Below are positions 14,292-23,200 of a stretch of DNA of 27,016 bases, piece after piece. Each line of letters begins with the position of its first letter. The first letter of the stretch is position 1. The notes beneath the pieces are model-generated. The model was given only the letters and a program-made list of their open reading frames with translations, did no database searches and had not been told where the DNA came from. The DNA is from CBFFRJ01 sp051486985 (GTDB lineage Bacteria; Pseudomonadota; Gammaproteobacteria; Enterobacterales; Enterobacteriaceae), in NCBI RefSeq assembly GCF_051486985.1, contig NZ_JAHVDV010000044.1, positions 1-27,016 on the forward strand, in the 5' to 3' direction. The position numbers and the translations under genes are program-made.

Positions 14292-15269
14292 ATGAAGCTC
14301 AACTGGGAAAGCGCGCTGCTGCTGATACTGGTGCTGGAGATCCTCTTCTTTGGTGCGCTCAATCCGCGCATGCTGGACGTCAATATGCTGCTGTTCAGCA
14401 CCAGCGACTTTATCTGCATTGGCATTGTGGCCCTGCCGTTGACGCTCGTTATCATCAGCGGCGGCATTGATATTTCGCTCGGCTCGACCATCGGCCTGTG
14501 CGCCATCGCGCTGGGGGTGATGATGCAGGCGGGATGGCCCATGAGTCTCGCTATTGTGCTCACCTTGCTGCTCGGAGTGATGTGTGGCGTGGTGAACGCC
14601 GCGTTGATTCATTACACCGGCATTAGCCCGCTGGTGATTACCCTCGGCACGCTCTATCTCTACGGCGGCGGGGCGCTGCTCCTCTCCGGCATGGCGGGGG
14701 CAACCGGTTATGAAGGCATCAGCGGTTTTCCCGACAGCTTCACCGCTTTTGCCAACCTGACGGTGCTGGGGTTACCCATCCCGCTGGTGCTGTTTGCGGC
14801 GATCACCTTCTGTTTCTGGCTGCTGACCCACCGGGGGCGCTTTGGTCGCCACCTCTTTTTACTCGGACAAAACCCACGTGCGGCGCGCTATGCCGCCCTC
14901 CCGGTCAATGGCATGCCCTATGCGCTCTATGGCCTGGTGGGGCTGGCATCGGCCATTGCTGCCGTGGTGCTGGTCTCCTATTTCGGTTCGGCGCGTTCGG
15001 ATCTTGGACGTGATTTATTAATGCCCGCGCTTACCGCCGCAGTTCTGGGCGGCGCCAATATTTATGGCGGCTCGGGTTCGGTGTTGGGTACTGCGCTGGC
15101 AGCGTTGCTGGTGGGGTACTTACAGCAGGGGTTACAGATGGTCGGCATCCCCAACCAGGTGTCGAGCGCGTTGTCGGGTGCGCTATTAGTGGTGGTGGTG
15201 ATGGGGCGTTCGCTAAGCCTGCACAGGGAGTGGCTACGTATGGCATGGCGTCGGGTTCTAACGCGTTAA
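14292..15269 (+). CDS. lsrD: AI-2 import permease LsrD
   Basis: This polytopic inner-membrane permease has 325 aa and is the second channel subunit. It shares the family pattern GGIDISLGSTIGLCAIALG, ISPLVITLGTLYLYGGGA and AAVLGGANIYGGSGSVLGTALAALL. The ATG at 14292 follows the lsrC stop with no gap, and AGAGG inside the lsrC 3' end serves as ribosome binding site. It is a little shorter than E. coli LsrD (about 330 aa). Fifteen bases separate it from lsrB. Confidence 0.95.
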   Translation: MKLNWESALLLILVLEILFFGALNPRMLDVNMLLFSTSDFICIGIVALPLTLVIISGGIDISLGSTIGLCAIALGVMMQAGWPMSLAIVLTLLLGVMCGVVNAALIHYTGISPLVITLGTLYLYGGGALLLSGMAGATGYEGISGFPDSFTAFANLTVLGLPIPLVLFAAITFCFWLLTHRGRFGRHLFLLGQNPRAARYAALPVNGMPYALYGLVGLASAIAAVVLVSYFGSARSDLGRDLLMPALTAAVLGGANIYGGSGSVLGTALAALLVGYLQQGLQMVGIPNQVSSALSGALLVVVVMGRSLSLHREWLRMAWRRVLTR

Positions 15270-15284
15270 TAAGCGGAGTTCAAC

Positions 15285-16298
15285 ATGAAGATGAAACTGA
15301 TAGTACAACTGAGCGCGCTGGCGCTGGCTGGCAGCGTCATAGCGGCGCAGGCAGCGGATCGCATCGCCTTTATTCCTAAGCTGGTCGGCGTGGGTTTCTT
15401 TACCAGCGGCGGCAACGGCGCGAAAGAGGCAGGTAAAGATCTGGGGGTCGACGTAACCTACGACGGACCGACGGAGCCGAGCGTCTCCGGCCAGGTACAG
15501 CTCATCAATAACTTCGTGAACCAGGGCTACAAGGCGATTATCGTCTCGGCGGTCTCCCCGGATGGCCTCTGCCCGGCGCTGAAGCGCGCAATGCAGCGCG
15601 GGGTGAAAATTCTGACCTGGGACTCTGACACCAAGCCCGAGTGCCGCAGCATTTATATCAACCAGGGCACCCCGGAACAACTGGGCGGCCTGCTGGTGGA
15701 AATGGCAGGCAAGCAGGTAACCAAACCCAATGCCAAAGTCGCCTTCTTCTATTCAAGCCCGACCGTCACTGACCAGAACCAGTGGGTGAAAGAGGCGAAA
15801 GCCAAAATCGAGAAGGATCATCCGCAGTGGCAAATCGTCACCACCCAGTTTGGCTATAACGATGCGACAAAATCGCTGCAAACCGCTGAGGGGATCTTAA
15901 AAGCCTACCCGGATCTGGATGCTGTCATCGCCCCGGATGCCAACGCCCTGCCAGCGGCAGCGCAGGCGGCGGAAAACCTCAAACGTGAAGGGGTGGCGAT
16001 TGTCGGCTTCAGTACGCCGAACGTGATGCGCCCGTATGTCGAGCGCGGCACGGTGAAAGCCTTTGGTCTGTGGGACGTGGTGCAGCAGGGCAAAATTTCG
16101 GTAAACGTGGCGGAACATCTGCTGAAAAAGGGCGATTTGAACGTGGGTGACAGCATTGAGGTGAAAGATATCGGCACGCTGAAAGTAGAGCCTAACAGCG
16201 TCCAGGGCTATCAGTATGAAGCCAAAGGCAATGGCATTGTGCTGCTGCCGGAGCGCGTGGTGTTCACCAAAGAGAATATCGGTAAATACGACTTCTGA
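15285..16298 (+). CDS. lsrB: AI-2 periplasmic binding protein LsrB
   Basis: The protein has 337 aa. The signal peptide is lysine-led (MKMKLIVQLSALALAGSVIA) with predicted cleavage after AAQA, giving a mature start ADRIAFIPK. The type I periplasmic-binding fold shows PKLVGVGFFTSGGNGAKEAG, YDGPTEPSVSGQVQLINNF, VSPDGLCPALKRA, TWDSDTKPECR, SPTVTDQNQWV, VIAPDANALPAAAQAAEN and FGLWDVVQQGK, the segments that contribute AI-2 ligands in LsrB. It delivers AI-2 to LsrACD. A GCGGAG ribosome binding site lies before the ATG. The neighbours are lsrD and lsrF. Confidence 0.97.
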   Translation: MKMKLIVQLSALALAGSVIAAQAADRIAFIPKLVGVGFFTSGGNGAKEAGKDLGVDVTYDGPTEPSVSGQVQLINNFVNQGYKAIIVSAVSPDGLCPALKRAMQRGVKILTWDSDTKPECRSIYINQGTPEQLGGLLVEMAGKQVTKPNAKVAFFYSSPTVTDQNQWVKEAKAKIEKDHPQWQIVTTQFGYNDATKSLQTAEGILKAYPDLDAVIAPDANALPAAAQAAENLKREGVAIVGFSTPNVMRPYVERGTVKAFGLWDVVQQGKISVNVAEHLLKKGDLNVGDSIEVKDIGTLKVEPNSVQGYQYEAKGNGIVLLPERVVFTKENIGKYDF

Positions 16299-16309
16299 CG
16301 GGGGAAATG

Positions 16310-17197
16310 ATGGCGGATTTAGATGACATTAAAGATGGCAAAGATTTTGGCCTGGACAGGCCGCAAAAGAACGTGCCTTTTGCGCTGAAAGGCTGCGGGG
16401 CGCTGGACTGGGGTATGCAGTCGCGTCTTGCCAGGATCTTTAACCCTAAAAGTAACCGCACGGTGATGTTGGCCTTTGACCACGGCTATTTCCAGGGGCC
16501 AACCACCGGGCTTGAACGTATTGACCTCTCCATTGCGCCCCTGTTTGGCGAGACGGATGTGTTGATGTGTACCCGTGGCGTGCTCAGAAGCCAGGTGCCG
16601 CCTGCCACCAATAAACCGGTGGTATTGCGGGCCTCAGGCGGCAACTCAATTCTGACCGAGCTGTCGAATGAGTGCGTGGCGGTGGCGATGGAGGATGCCC
16701 TGCGCCTGAACGTATGTGCGGTGGCAGCCCAGGTCTATATCGGCAGCGAGCATGAGCACCAGTCAATCAATAACATCATCAAACTGGTGGATGCCGGTAA
16801 TCGCTATGGCGTGCCGACCCTGGCAGTGACGGGGGTGGGCAAAGAGATGACGCGGGATGCGCGCTATTTTTCACTCGCCAGCCGCATTGCTGCCGAGATG
16901 GGCGCACAGTTCGTCAAAACCTATTTTGTGGAAGAGGGGTTTGAAAAAGTGACCGCCAGCTGCCCGGTGCCGATTGTGATTGCCGGAGGTAAAAAGCTGC
17001 CGGAGCTTGAGGCGTTAGAGATGTGTTTTCGCGCCATCGACCAGGGGGCGTCCGGCGTGGACATGGGGCGGAATATCTTCCAGTCCAGTGCGCCGCTTGC
17101 CATGCTAAAAGCGGTGAAGAAGGTAGTACATGAGAATATGAGCGCCCGTGAGGCCTGGCAGTTCTGGCAGGAAGAGAAACAGGGAGAAGAGAAATGA
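16310..17197 (+). CDS. lsrF: 3-hydroxy-5-phosphonooxypentane-2,4-dione thiolase LsrF
   Basis: The class I aldolase-like (DeoC/FbaB) fold has 295 aa. LsrF acts after LsrG and transfers an acetyl group from the phospho-AI-2 product to CoA, giving dihydroxyacetone phosphate and acetyl-CoA. Visible motifs are CGALDWGMQSRLARIFNP, MLAFDHGYFQGPTTGLERID, VLRASGGNSILTELSNE, AAQVYIGSEHEHQS and AQFVKTYFVEEGF, where Lys203 sits at the position of the E. coli Schiff-base lysine. Two ATGs lie in tandem at 16307 and 16310. I choose 16310 because GGGGG at 16300-16304 is better spaced to it and the N-terminus MADLDDIKDGKDF then matches E. coli. The stop overlaps the lsrG start. Confidence 0.95.
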   Translation: MADLDDIKDGKDFGLDRPQKNVPFALKGCGALDWGMQSRLARIFNPKSNRTVMLAFDHGYFQGPTTGLERIDLSIAPLFGETDVLMCTRGVLRSQVPPATNKPVVLRASGGNSILTELSNECVAVAMEDALRLNVCAVAAQVYIGSEHEHQSINNIIKLVDAGNRYGVPTLAVTGVGKEMTRDARYFSLASRIAAEMGAQFVKTYFVEEGFEKVTASCPVPIVIAGGKKLPELEALEMCFRAIDQGASGVDMGRNIFQSSAPLAMLKAVKKVVHENMSAREAWQFWQEEKQGEEK

Positions 17198-17487
17198 ACG
17201 TAACTATGGTGGAGATCAACATCAAGCCCGACAAGATCGATGAGTTTCTTACGGTGTTTCGTGCCAACCACGAGGGCGCAATTCAGGAGCCGGGAAACCT
17301 GCGTTTTGATGTGTTGCAGGATAGCGACGTCAAAACCCGGTTTTTTATCTACGAGGCCTATAAGGATGAGGCGGCGGTGCTGGCGCATAAGAAGACGCCG
17401 CACTACCTTGCCTGCGTGGAAAAGCTGGAGGAACTGATGTCGGAACCGCGTAAGAAGCGAACGTTTGTGGGGCTGATGCCGGAGTAG
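17194..17487 (+). CDS. lsrG: Phospho-AI-2 isomerase LsrG
   Basis: The protein has 97 aa and is an antibiotic-biosynthesis-monooxygenase-like (ABM) small protein that isomerises phospho-AI-2 for LsrF. Characteristic segments are VEINIKPDKIDEFL, NHEGAIQEPGNLRFDVLQD, FFIYEAYKDEAAVLAHKKTPHY and RKKRTFVGLMPE. It overlaps the lsrF stop by four bases (ATGA). It is the last gene of the operon. The tam gene that follows lsrG in E. coli is absent; repeats follow instead. Confidence 0.95.
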   Translation: MNVTMVEINIKPDKIDEFLTVFRANHEGAIQEPGNLRFDVLQDSDVKTRFFIYEAYKDEAAVLAHKKTPHYLACVEKLEELMSEPRKKRTFVGLMPE

Positions 17488-17507
17488 TGGGTGTGGTGCG
17501 GGTTGTT

Positions 17508-17546
17508 CCCCTCACCCTGACCCTCTCCCCAAAGGGGCGAGGGAAC
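17508..17546. repeat. REP-like unit after lsrG
   Basis: A CCCTCACCC-first palindrome (CCCTCTCCCC-aaa-GGGGCGAGGG) begins 20 bases after the lsrG stop. It probably marks the 3' end of the lsrACDBFG transcript and is the left boundary of the 65-bp array. Confidence 0.75.
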
Positions 17547-17770
17547 CGATCGAGCGTGCTGGAAGGTGAGCGTACGATCTGCGTTTTCTCTGCCTCAAAA
17601 GGGCAAGGGAGCGACTGAGCGTGCTGGAAGGTGAGCGTGCGATCTGTGTTTTCACTGCCTCAAAAGGGCAAGGGAGCGACTGAGCTGGCTGGAAGGCGGG
17701 CGTGCGATCTGTGTTTACACTGCTTCAAAAGGGCGGGGAGCGACTGAGCTGGCTGGAAGGTGAGCGCAGC
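17547..17770. repeat. 65-bp tandem repeat array between lsrG and patA
   Basis: The anchor GCTGGAAGG starts at 17558, 17623, 17688 and 17752, giving periods of 65, 65 and 64 bp. Units share GTGCGATCTGTGTTT, CTGCCTCAAAAGGGCAAGGG and GCGACTGAGC. The CTCAAAAGGGCAAGGG piece looks like a decayed REP arm. The anchor GGCTGGAAGG also occurs singly at 26270-26279, in another REP cluster. Confidence 0.85.
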
Positions 17771-17821
17771 CTGCGCCCGAATGGAGAGAAAAAGGTCAGT
17801 ACGGGCTGGGGCCTTGATTTT

Positions 17822-17858
17822 CACCCTCTCCCTTTTAGGGAGAGGGCAGGGGTGAGGG
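17822..17858. repeat. REP-like unit before the patA stop
   Basis: CACCCTCTCCC-ttttA-GGGAGAGGG followed by GGGGTGAGGG ends five bases before the minus-strand patA stop. It is opposite in orientation to the unit at 17508, so the convergent lsrG/patA gap is bounded by an inverted pair. Confidence 0.75.
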
Positions 17859-17863
17859 TTGAT

Positions 17864-19243
<1,380 letters not shown>

Positions 19244-19288
19244 AATAAGCTCCTGGGCGGGGCGTATCACATGATACTGAGTAAAGTA

Positions 19289-19305
19289 TTGCAGGGATTG
19301 CGCCA
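19289..19305 (-). promoter_or_regulatory. Sigma-54 promoter for patA
   Basis: On the minus strand the site reads TGGCGCAATCCCTGCAA. The invariant GG and GC are separated by exactly 10 bases, as in the TGGCAC-N5-TTGCA class. Transcription would start about 35 bases before the TTG start codon. Nitrogen/sigma-54 control of patA (ygjG) is established in E. coli. Confidence 0.7.
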
Positions 19306-19443
19306 CATCGAAGCCGCAACCTGAAATCAGGATAAACGCCAGGCGGAAGCTGAATTATGCGAAATTAGATCCCAAAAAAACCACCCAGGCGCAGGGCAAA
19401 TAGATGAAAAAGTAAACAGCTTGTTAGTGAATAGCTGCATTTT

Positions 19444-19460
19444 TGCGCCAAAACAGTGCA
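19444..19460 (-). promoter_or_regulatory. NtrC-like enhancer site upstream of patA
   Basis: On the minus strand the site is TGCACT-GTTTT-GGCGCA, matching 11 of 12 positions of TGCACY-N5-RGTGCA. It lies about 150-165 bp upstream of the predicted sigma-54 start, a normal distance for an NtrC enhancer. Confidence 0.6.
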
Positions 19461-19598
19461 TTTATTGCTCCGAAATGGCGCAGGATTGATGAGATATGGT
19501 GGGTGATTTCGAAGGGTGACTATATAAATCAGTGGGTTATATGACATACAAAAAATGCGGTTTTGTGTCGTTTTGCGATCTAAATCAAATTTAACAAC

Positions 19599-19625
19599 TA
19601 AAGATAAATTGGTTAGCGCCGAAAT
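19599..19625 (+). promoter_or_regulatory. Sigma-28 (FliA) promoter for aer
   Basis: TAAAGATA (19599-19606), an 11-base spacer, then GCCGAAAT (19618-19625) fits the TAAAGTTT-N11-GCCGATAA consensus. The start codon lies 50 bases downstream. Flagellar control of aer is known in E. coli. Confidence 0.75.
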
Positions 19626-19674
19626 AACATTCGCCTGCAATTTAACAGTTAAATAACCTGCATAGGACGCTAAC

Positions 19675-21195
19675 ATGGCTTCTCCTCCAATTGTCACGCA
19701 ACGGGAGTACACCCTTGACGATGACACCACTCTGATGTCGACAACCGACCTGCAAAGCTACATCACCCACGCTAATGATACCTTCTCCCAGGTCAGCGGT
19801 TTCACTCTGCCGGAACTGATTGGCCAGCCGCATAATCTTGTGCGCCACCCTGATATGCCTAAAGCGGCTTTTGCAGACATGTGGTTCACCTTAAAGCAGG
19901 GCGAACCCTGGAGTGGGATTGTAAAAAACCGTCGCAAGAATGGTGACCACTACTGGGTACGCGCCAATGCCGCGCCGATGGTGCGCAATGGCAAGGTGAC
20001 GGGATACATGTCGATTCGTACCCGTGCGACCCCTGAAGAGATTGCCGCCGTGACGCCGCTTTACAAGGCGCTACAGCAGGGGCGGGCGAAAAAACGGATC
20101 CATAAAGGCCTGGTGGTAAGCCGTGGCTGGTGGGGGCGGTTGCCTTCGTTACCGCTGCGCTGGCGGGCGAGAAGCGTTGTGACGCTTATGTGGCTTGTCG
20201 AGATGGCAGGGCTGTGGGCGATGAACAGTGGTGTTGCGCCCATGCTGCTGAGTACTCTGGTGATGCTGGCGGGATGCGCATGTTATGAGTGGCAGATTGT
20301 GCGGCCGGTTGAAGGCGTCGCTCGCCAGGCGCTAAGCGTGGCAACAGGTGAGCAAAACAGCGTAGCGCACCTTAACCGTAGCGATGAGCTGGGGCTGACG
20401 CTGCGTGCGGTGGGTCAGCTGGGGTTAATGTGCCGCTGGCTGATTAATGATGTTTCCAGCCAGGTCAGCAATGTACGTAATGGTAGTGAGACCCTGGCGA
20501 AAGGCAATGATGCGCTGAATGAACGCACCCGCCAGACCGTCGTCAACGTGCAACAAACCGTAGCCACCATGAGCCAGATGGCGGCCTCGGTGCAGAACAA
20601 TTCAGAGACGGCCTCAGCCGCAAACAAGCTTTCCAGCGCGGCCAGCGACGCAGCCACGCAGGGCGGTGATGCCATGGAAACCGTGGTGAAGACGATGGAT
20701 GAGATTGCCGACAGTACCCAGCGCATCGGCTCGATAACCACACTGATTAATGATATTGCCTTCCAGACCAATATTCTGGCGCTCAATGCGGCGGTTGAAG
20801 CGGCGAGAGCGGGGGAGCAGGGTAAAGGCTTTGCGGTAGTGGCAGGGGAGGTACGCCATCTGGCAAGCCGCAGTGCCAGCGCCGCCAATGACATCCGTAA
20901 GCTGATTGATGCCAGCGCCAGTAAAGTGCAGTCGGGCTACGATCAGGTTCATGCGGCAGGGCGCACGATGGATGATATTGTTACGCAGGTGCAAAATGTC
21001 ACCTCTCTTATCGGCCAGATCAGCCACTCTACATCCGAACAGGCGCAGGGGCTGACGGAGTTAACCCGTGCGGTGGCGGAACTGGAAGCTATCACCCAGA
21101 AAAACGCGGGTCTGGTTGAGGAGAGTGCCAGCGTATCGGCAATGGTGAAGCATCGCGCTGGCCGTTTGCAGGATGCCGTCTCGGTCTTGCATTAA
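19675..21195 (+). CDS. aer: Aerotaxis receptor Aer
   Basis: The protein has 506 aa, the E. coli length. The N-terminal PAS domain (about 1-120) binds FAD and senses redox/oxygen state. NLVRHPDMP puts Arg57, His58 and Asp60 at the positions important for FAD binding in E. coli Aer, with Trp70 in ADMW. A hydrophobic hairpin at about 166-205 anchors the protein without a periplasmic domain. HAMP and the methyl-accepting-type signalling domain follow, with the tip NDIAFQTNILALNAAVEAARAGEQGKGFAVVAGEVR (quoted in part as NILALNAAVEAARAGEQGKG). No C-terminal NWETF pentapeptide is present, as expected for Aer. It signals through CheW/CheA. The neighbours are patA and a second receptor gene. Confidence 0.97.
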   Translation: MASPPIVTQREYTLDDDTTLMSTTDLQSYITHANDTFSQVSGFTLPELIGQPHNLVRHPDMPKAAFADMWFTLKQGEPWSGIVKNRRKNGDHYWVRANAAPMVRNGKVTGYMSIRTRATPEEIAAVTPLYKALQQGRAKKRIHKGLVVSRGWWGRLPSLPLRWRARSVVTLMWLVEMAGLWAMNSGVAPMLLSTLVMLAGCACYEWQIVRPVEGVARQALSVATGEQNSVAHLNRSDELGLTLRAVGQLGLMCRWLINDVSSQVSNVRNGSETLAKGNDALNERTRQTVVNVQQTVATMSQMAASVQNNSETASAANKLSSAASDAATQGGDAMETVVKTMDEIADSTQRIGSITTLINDIAFQTNILALNAAVEAARAGEQGKGFAVVAGEVRHLASRSASAANDIRKLIDASASKVQSGYDQVHAAGRTMDDIVTQVQNVTSLIGQISHSTSEQAQGLTELTRAVAELEAITQKNAGLVEESASVSAMVKHRAGRLQDAVSVLH

Positions 21196-21200
21196 TCGCT

Positions 21201-21237
21201 TTATTCCCCTTTCACCACCGTCGGAAGGGGAAAATAA
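21201..21237. terminator. Hairpin after aer
   Basis: TTATTCCCCTT (21201-21211) pairs with AAGGGGAAAATAA (21225-21237) apart from two extra A. The hairpin starts six bases after the aer stop. A/T runs on both flanks could allow termination, but no long U-tract follows. Confidence 0.5.
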
Positions 21238-21503
21238 CCTTACGATTTCCATTGATTTAAATTGATTTTATTTTGTAAGTTAATTCCGCTTTAATTGTTG
21301 CAATTATATTAAATACCGATCAATTTCTCGCCAGTTAATATCCCTGCTATTAATAGTTTTAATTATTAATTAAATAAAGTTAAGCGATAATAATATTTGT
21401 TGCGCAACTTTGCTGTCGGAGAATATAACGATCAATAGCACTAAATTGATCGTTTGTAACTATCAGAATAATAAATGCTAAAATAAAAAAACGATCAAAC
21501 TCA
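21238..21503. other. AT-rich intergenic stretch between aer and the chemoreceptor gene
   Basis: This segment is strongly AT-rich, unlike the surrounding DNA, and contains GATCAAT/ACGATCAA-type short repeats. I see no ORF or RNA gene. Its composition would suit H-NS or IHF binding, or foreign origin of the receptor gene; this is inference. Confidence 0.5.
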
Positions 21504-21530
21504 TAAAGTTACTTCCAACGTTACCGATAA
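21504..21530 (+). promoter_or_regulatory. Sigma-28 (FliA) promoter for the chemoreceptor gene
   Basis: TAAAGTTA (21504-21511), 11 bases, then ACCGATAA (21523-21530) is almost a consensus sigma-28 promoter. The predicted start near 21537 is about 100 bases before the ATG, leaving a leader that contains two hairpins. Confidence 0.82.
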
Positions 21531-21533
21531 CCA

Positions 21534-21567
21534 GCAATGGAGACGATATTTTAATCAGCTCCATTGC
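21534..21567 (+). promoter_or_regulatory. 5' leader hairpin upstream of the chemoreceptor gene
   Basis: GCAATGGAG (21534-21542) and CTCCATTGC (21559-21567) are perfect 9-bp inverted repeats with a 16-base loop. The stem falls at the predicted 5' end of the sigma-28 transcript, so two or three pairs could be lost depending on the exact start. Confidence 0.6.
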
Positions 21568-21580
21568 ATCTCTGCATCTA

Positions 21581-21605
21581 ACGCCTTGTGTGGGCGTGCT
21601 TTTTT
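21581..21605 (+). terminator. Intrinsic terminator-like hairpin in the chemoreceptor leader
   Basis: ACGCC (21581-21585), loop TTGTGTG and GGCGT (21593-21597) are followed by GC and a run of six T (21600-21605). The hairpin lies between the sigma-28 promoter and the ATG at 21638. It would either end a short RNA of about 70 nt or act as an attenuator. The stem is only 5 bp. Confidence 0.55.
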
Positions 21606-21637
21606 ATTAGTACTATAATCAGATACATGGGGAATAT

Positions 21638-23200
21638 ATGTTTTTACATGATGTAAAAATTGGCACCAAATTATTTTTGGCGTTCGGATTCTTTATCGTC
21701 TTAATGATAGCCAGTTCTTGTCTTTCGCTTTTCAGCCTGAATCGCGCAAATAACGGAATGCAAAATATTGTTCACCGCGATTATCCGACCACGGTGAAAG
21801 CGAATCAGCTTATCGATCAGTTTCAGACCTTTGTCAGCACCCAACAGATGATGCTACTGGATACTGATGGAAAATGGCGTGACGCATCCCAGAAGCAGCT
21901 TAATGATATTAGCGCCCGCATTACTCTCCTCCTCGAAGACCTCAGCAAAAACCTGCCCGATCAGGAATCACAGAACATTCTTGCGGGGATCAAAGAGGTC
22001 CGCCAGCAATACCTTAATTCCCGTTTCCGCATTCTTGAGGCCATTAAAAATAACGATCGGGCCGCGGCCGTCAACGAAATGATGACCAATATGGTGCCTA
22101 TCCAGAAAGCCTACAAAGAGAACGTCCTCTCTTTGATTGCGATTCAGGATGCGCACATGCGTGCGGCGGGCGTGCAGGTAAACGGAGATTTCACCACTAA
22201 CCGCTTACTGCTGATACTGCTGGCGGTGTTCAGCATCGGCATTGGCAGCCTGATGGGCTGGTATATCATGCGAATGATCACCCGTCCGCTGGGGGAAGCC
22301 GTTGCGTTTGCTGGTGCCATTGCCGGTGGCGATCTGACAGGCTCTATTCACTCCCACTCTCGTGATGAGACTGGCGTACTGCTGCGTTCACTGATGGAGA
22401 TGAAGATCAAACTGGTGGATATCGTGCAGGAAGTGCAGTTTGGTTCGCAGAATATCTCCAGCGCGGCGGCACAGATTGTTGCCGGTAATCAGGATCTGGC
22501 CGCGCGCACCGAAGAGCAAGCAAGTTCTGTTGAACAAACGGCCTCATCAATGGAACAGATTACCGCGACGGTGAAAAACACCGCCGAGCATACCCACGAG
22601 GCGACCACCCTCTCTGCGGATGCCGCCACCGTGGTGAAAAATAATGGTGAGATGATGAGGCAGGTTACCGAAAAAATGCGGGTGATCAATGAGACCTCTA
22701 ACCGGATGTCCGACATCATCAACCTGATCGATGCCATTGCTTTCCAGACCAACATCCTGGCGCTCAACGCGGCGGTGGAAGCAGCGCGAGCCGGTGAACA
22801 TGGGCGTGGCTTTGCCGTGGTGGCCGGGGAAGTGCGCCAGCTGGCGCAGAAAAGTGCTTCATCGGCAAACGATATTCGTCAGCTGATTGAGAGCTCCACC
22901 AGCCAGACCCGTGAAGGGATGGCGCTGGTCGAAAAAGCGGGTAACCTCATCAATGGCATGGTGAGTAACGTTCAGGAGATGAATGTCATCCTGCGTGAAA
23001 TTGGTCAGGCGAGCCGCGAGCAGACGGACGGTATCTCGCAGATTAACAGCGCCATTGGTCTGATAGACTCCACTACGCAGCAAAACTCCAGCCTGGTGGA
23101 AGAGTCCGTTGCGGCAGCGGCCTCCCTGAATGAGCAGGCGGAACATCTGCTGGGTCTCGTACAGGTCTTCCGCCTCAGTAACGGTGGGCAGCCAGCCTAA
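21638..23200 (+). CDS. Methyl-accepting chemotaxis protein
   Basis: The transmembrane chemoreceptor has 520 aa. TM1 spans about residues 11-33, a periplasmic four-helix-bundle-type sensor domain about 34-188, TM2 about 189-211 and HAMP about 212-265. The cytoplasmic coiled-coil has methylation-region repeats (EEQASSVEQTASSMEQITATV) and the CheA/CheW-contact tip INLIDAIAFQTNILALNAAV at about 361-380. Unlike Tsr and Tar, the C-terminus (VFRLSNGGQPA) lacks an NWETF-type CheR/CheB tether. The ligand cannot be read from sequence. The ATG at 21638 follows GGGGA. The stop overlaps the convergent yqjI stop by three bases. From memory, E. coli has no receptor gene between aer and yqjI. Confidence 0.93.
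   Translation: MFLHDVKIGTKLFLAFGFFIVLMIASSCLSLFSLNRANNGMQNIVHRDYPTTVKANQLIDQFQTFVSTQQMMLLDTDGKWRDASQKQLNDISARITLLLEDLSKNLPDQESQNILAGIKEVRQQYLNSRFRILEAIKNNDRAAAVNEMMTNMVPIQKAYKENVLSLIAIQDAHMRAAGVQVNGDFTTNRLLLILLAVFSIGIGSLMGWYIMRMITRPLGEAVAFAGAIAGGDLTGSIHSHSRDETGVLLRSLMEMKIKLVDIVQEVQFGSQNISSAAAQIVAGNQDLAARTEEQASSVEQTASSMEQITATVKNTAEHTHEATTLSADAATVVKNNGEMMRQVTEKMRVINETSNRMSDIINLIDAIAFQTNILALNAAVEAARAGEHGRGFAVVAGEVRQLAQKSASSANDIRQLIESSTSQTREGMALVEKAGNLINGMVSNVQEMNVILREIGQASREQTDGISQINSAIGLIDSTTQQNSSLVEESVAAAASLNEQAEHLLGLVQVFRLSNGGQPA

Noticed and set aside
19439..19456. TTGGCGCAAAAATGCAGC on the minus strand as the patA sigma-54 promoter
   Set aside because: The GG-to-GC spacing is nine, not ten. 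The site at 19289-19305 has correct spacing and a better position, and this sequence overlaps the NtrC-like site.
21581..21605. Terminator of aer
   Set aside because: It lies almost 400 bases after aer and downstream of a strong sigma-28 promoter, so it belongs to the leader of the next gene. The hairpin at 21201-21237 is the better aer end.
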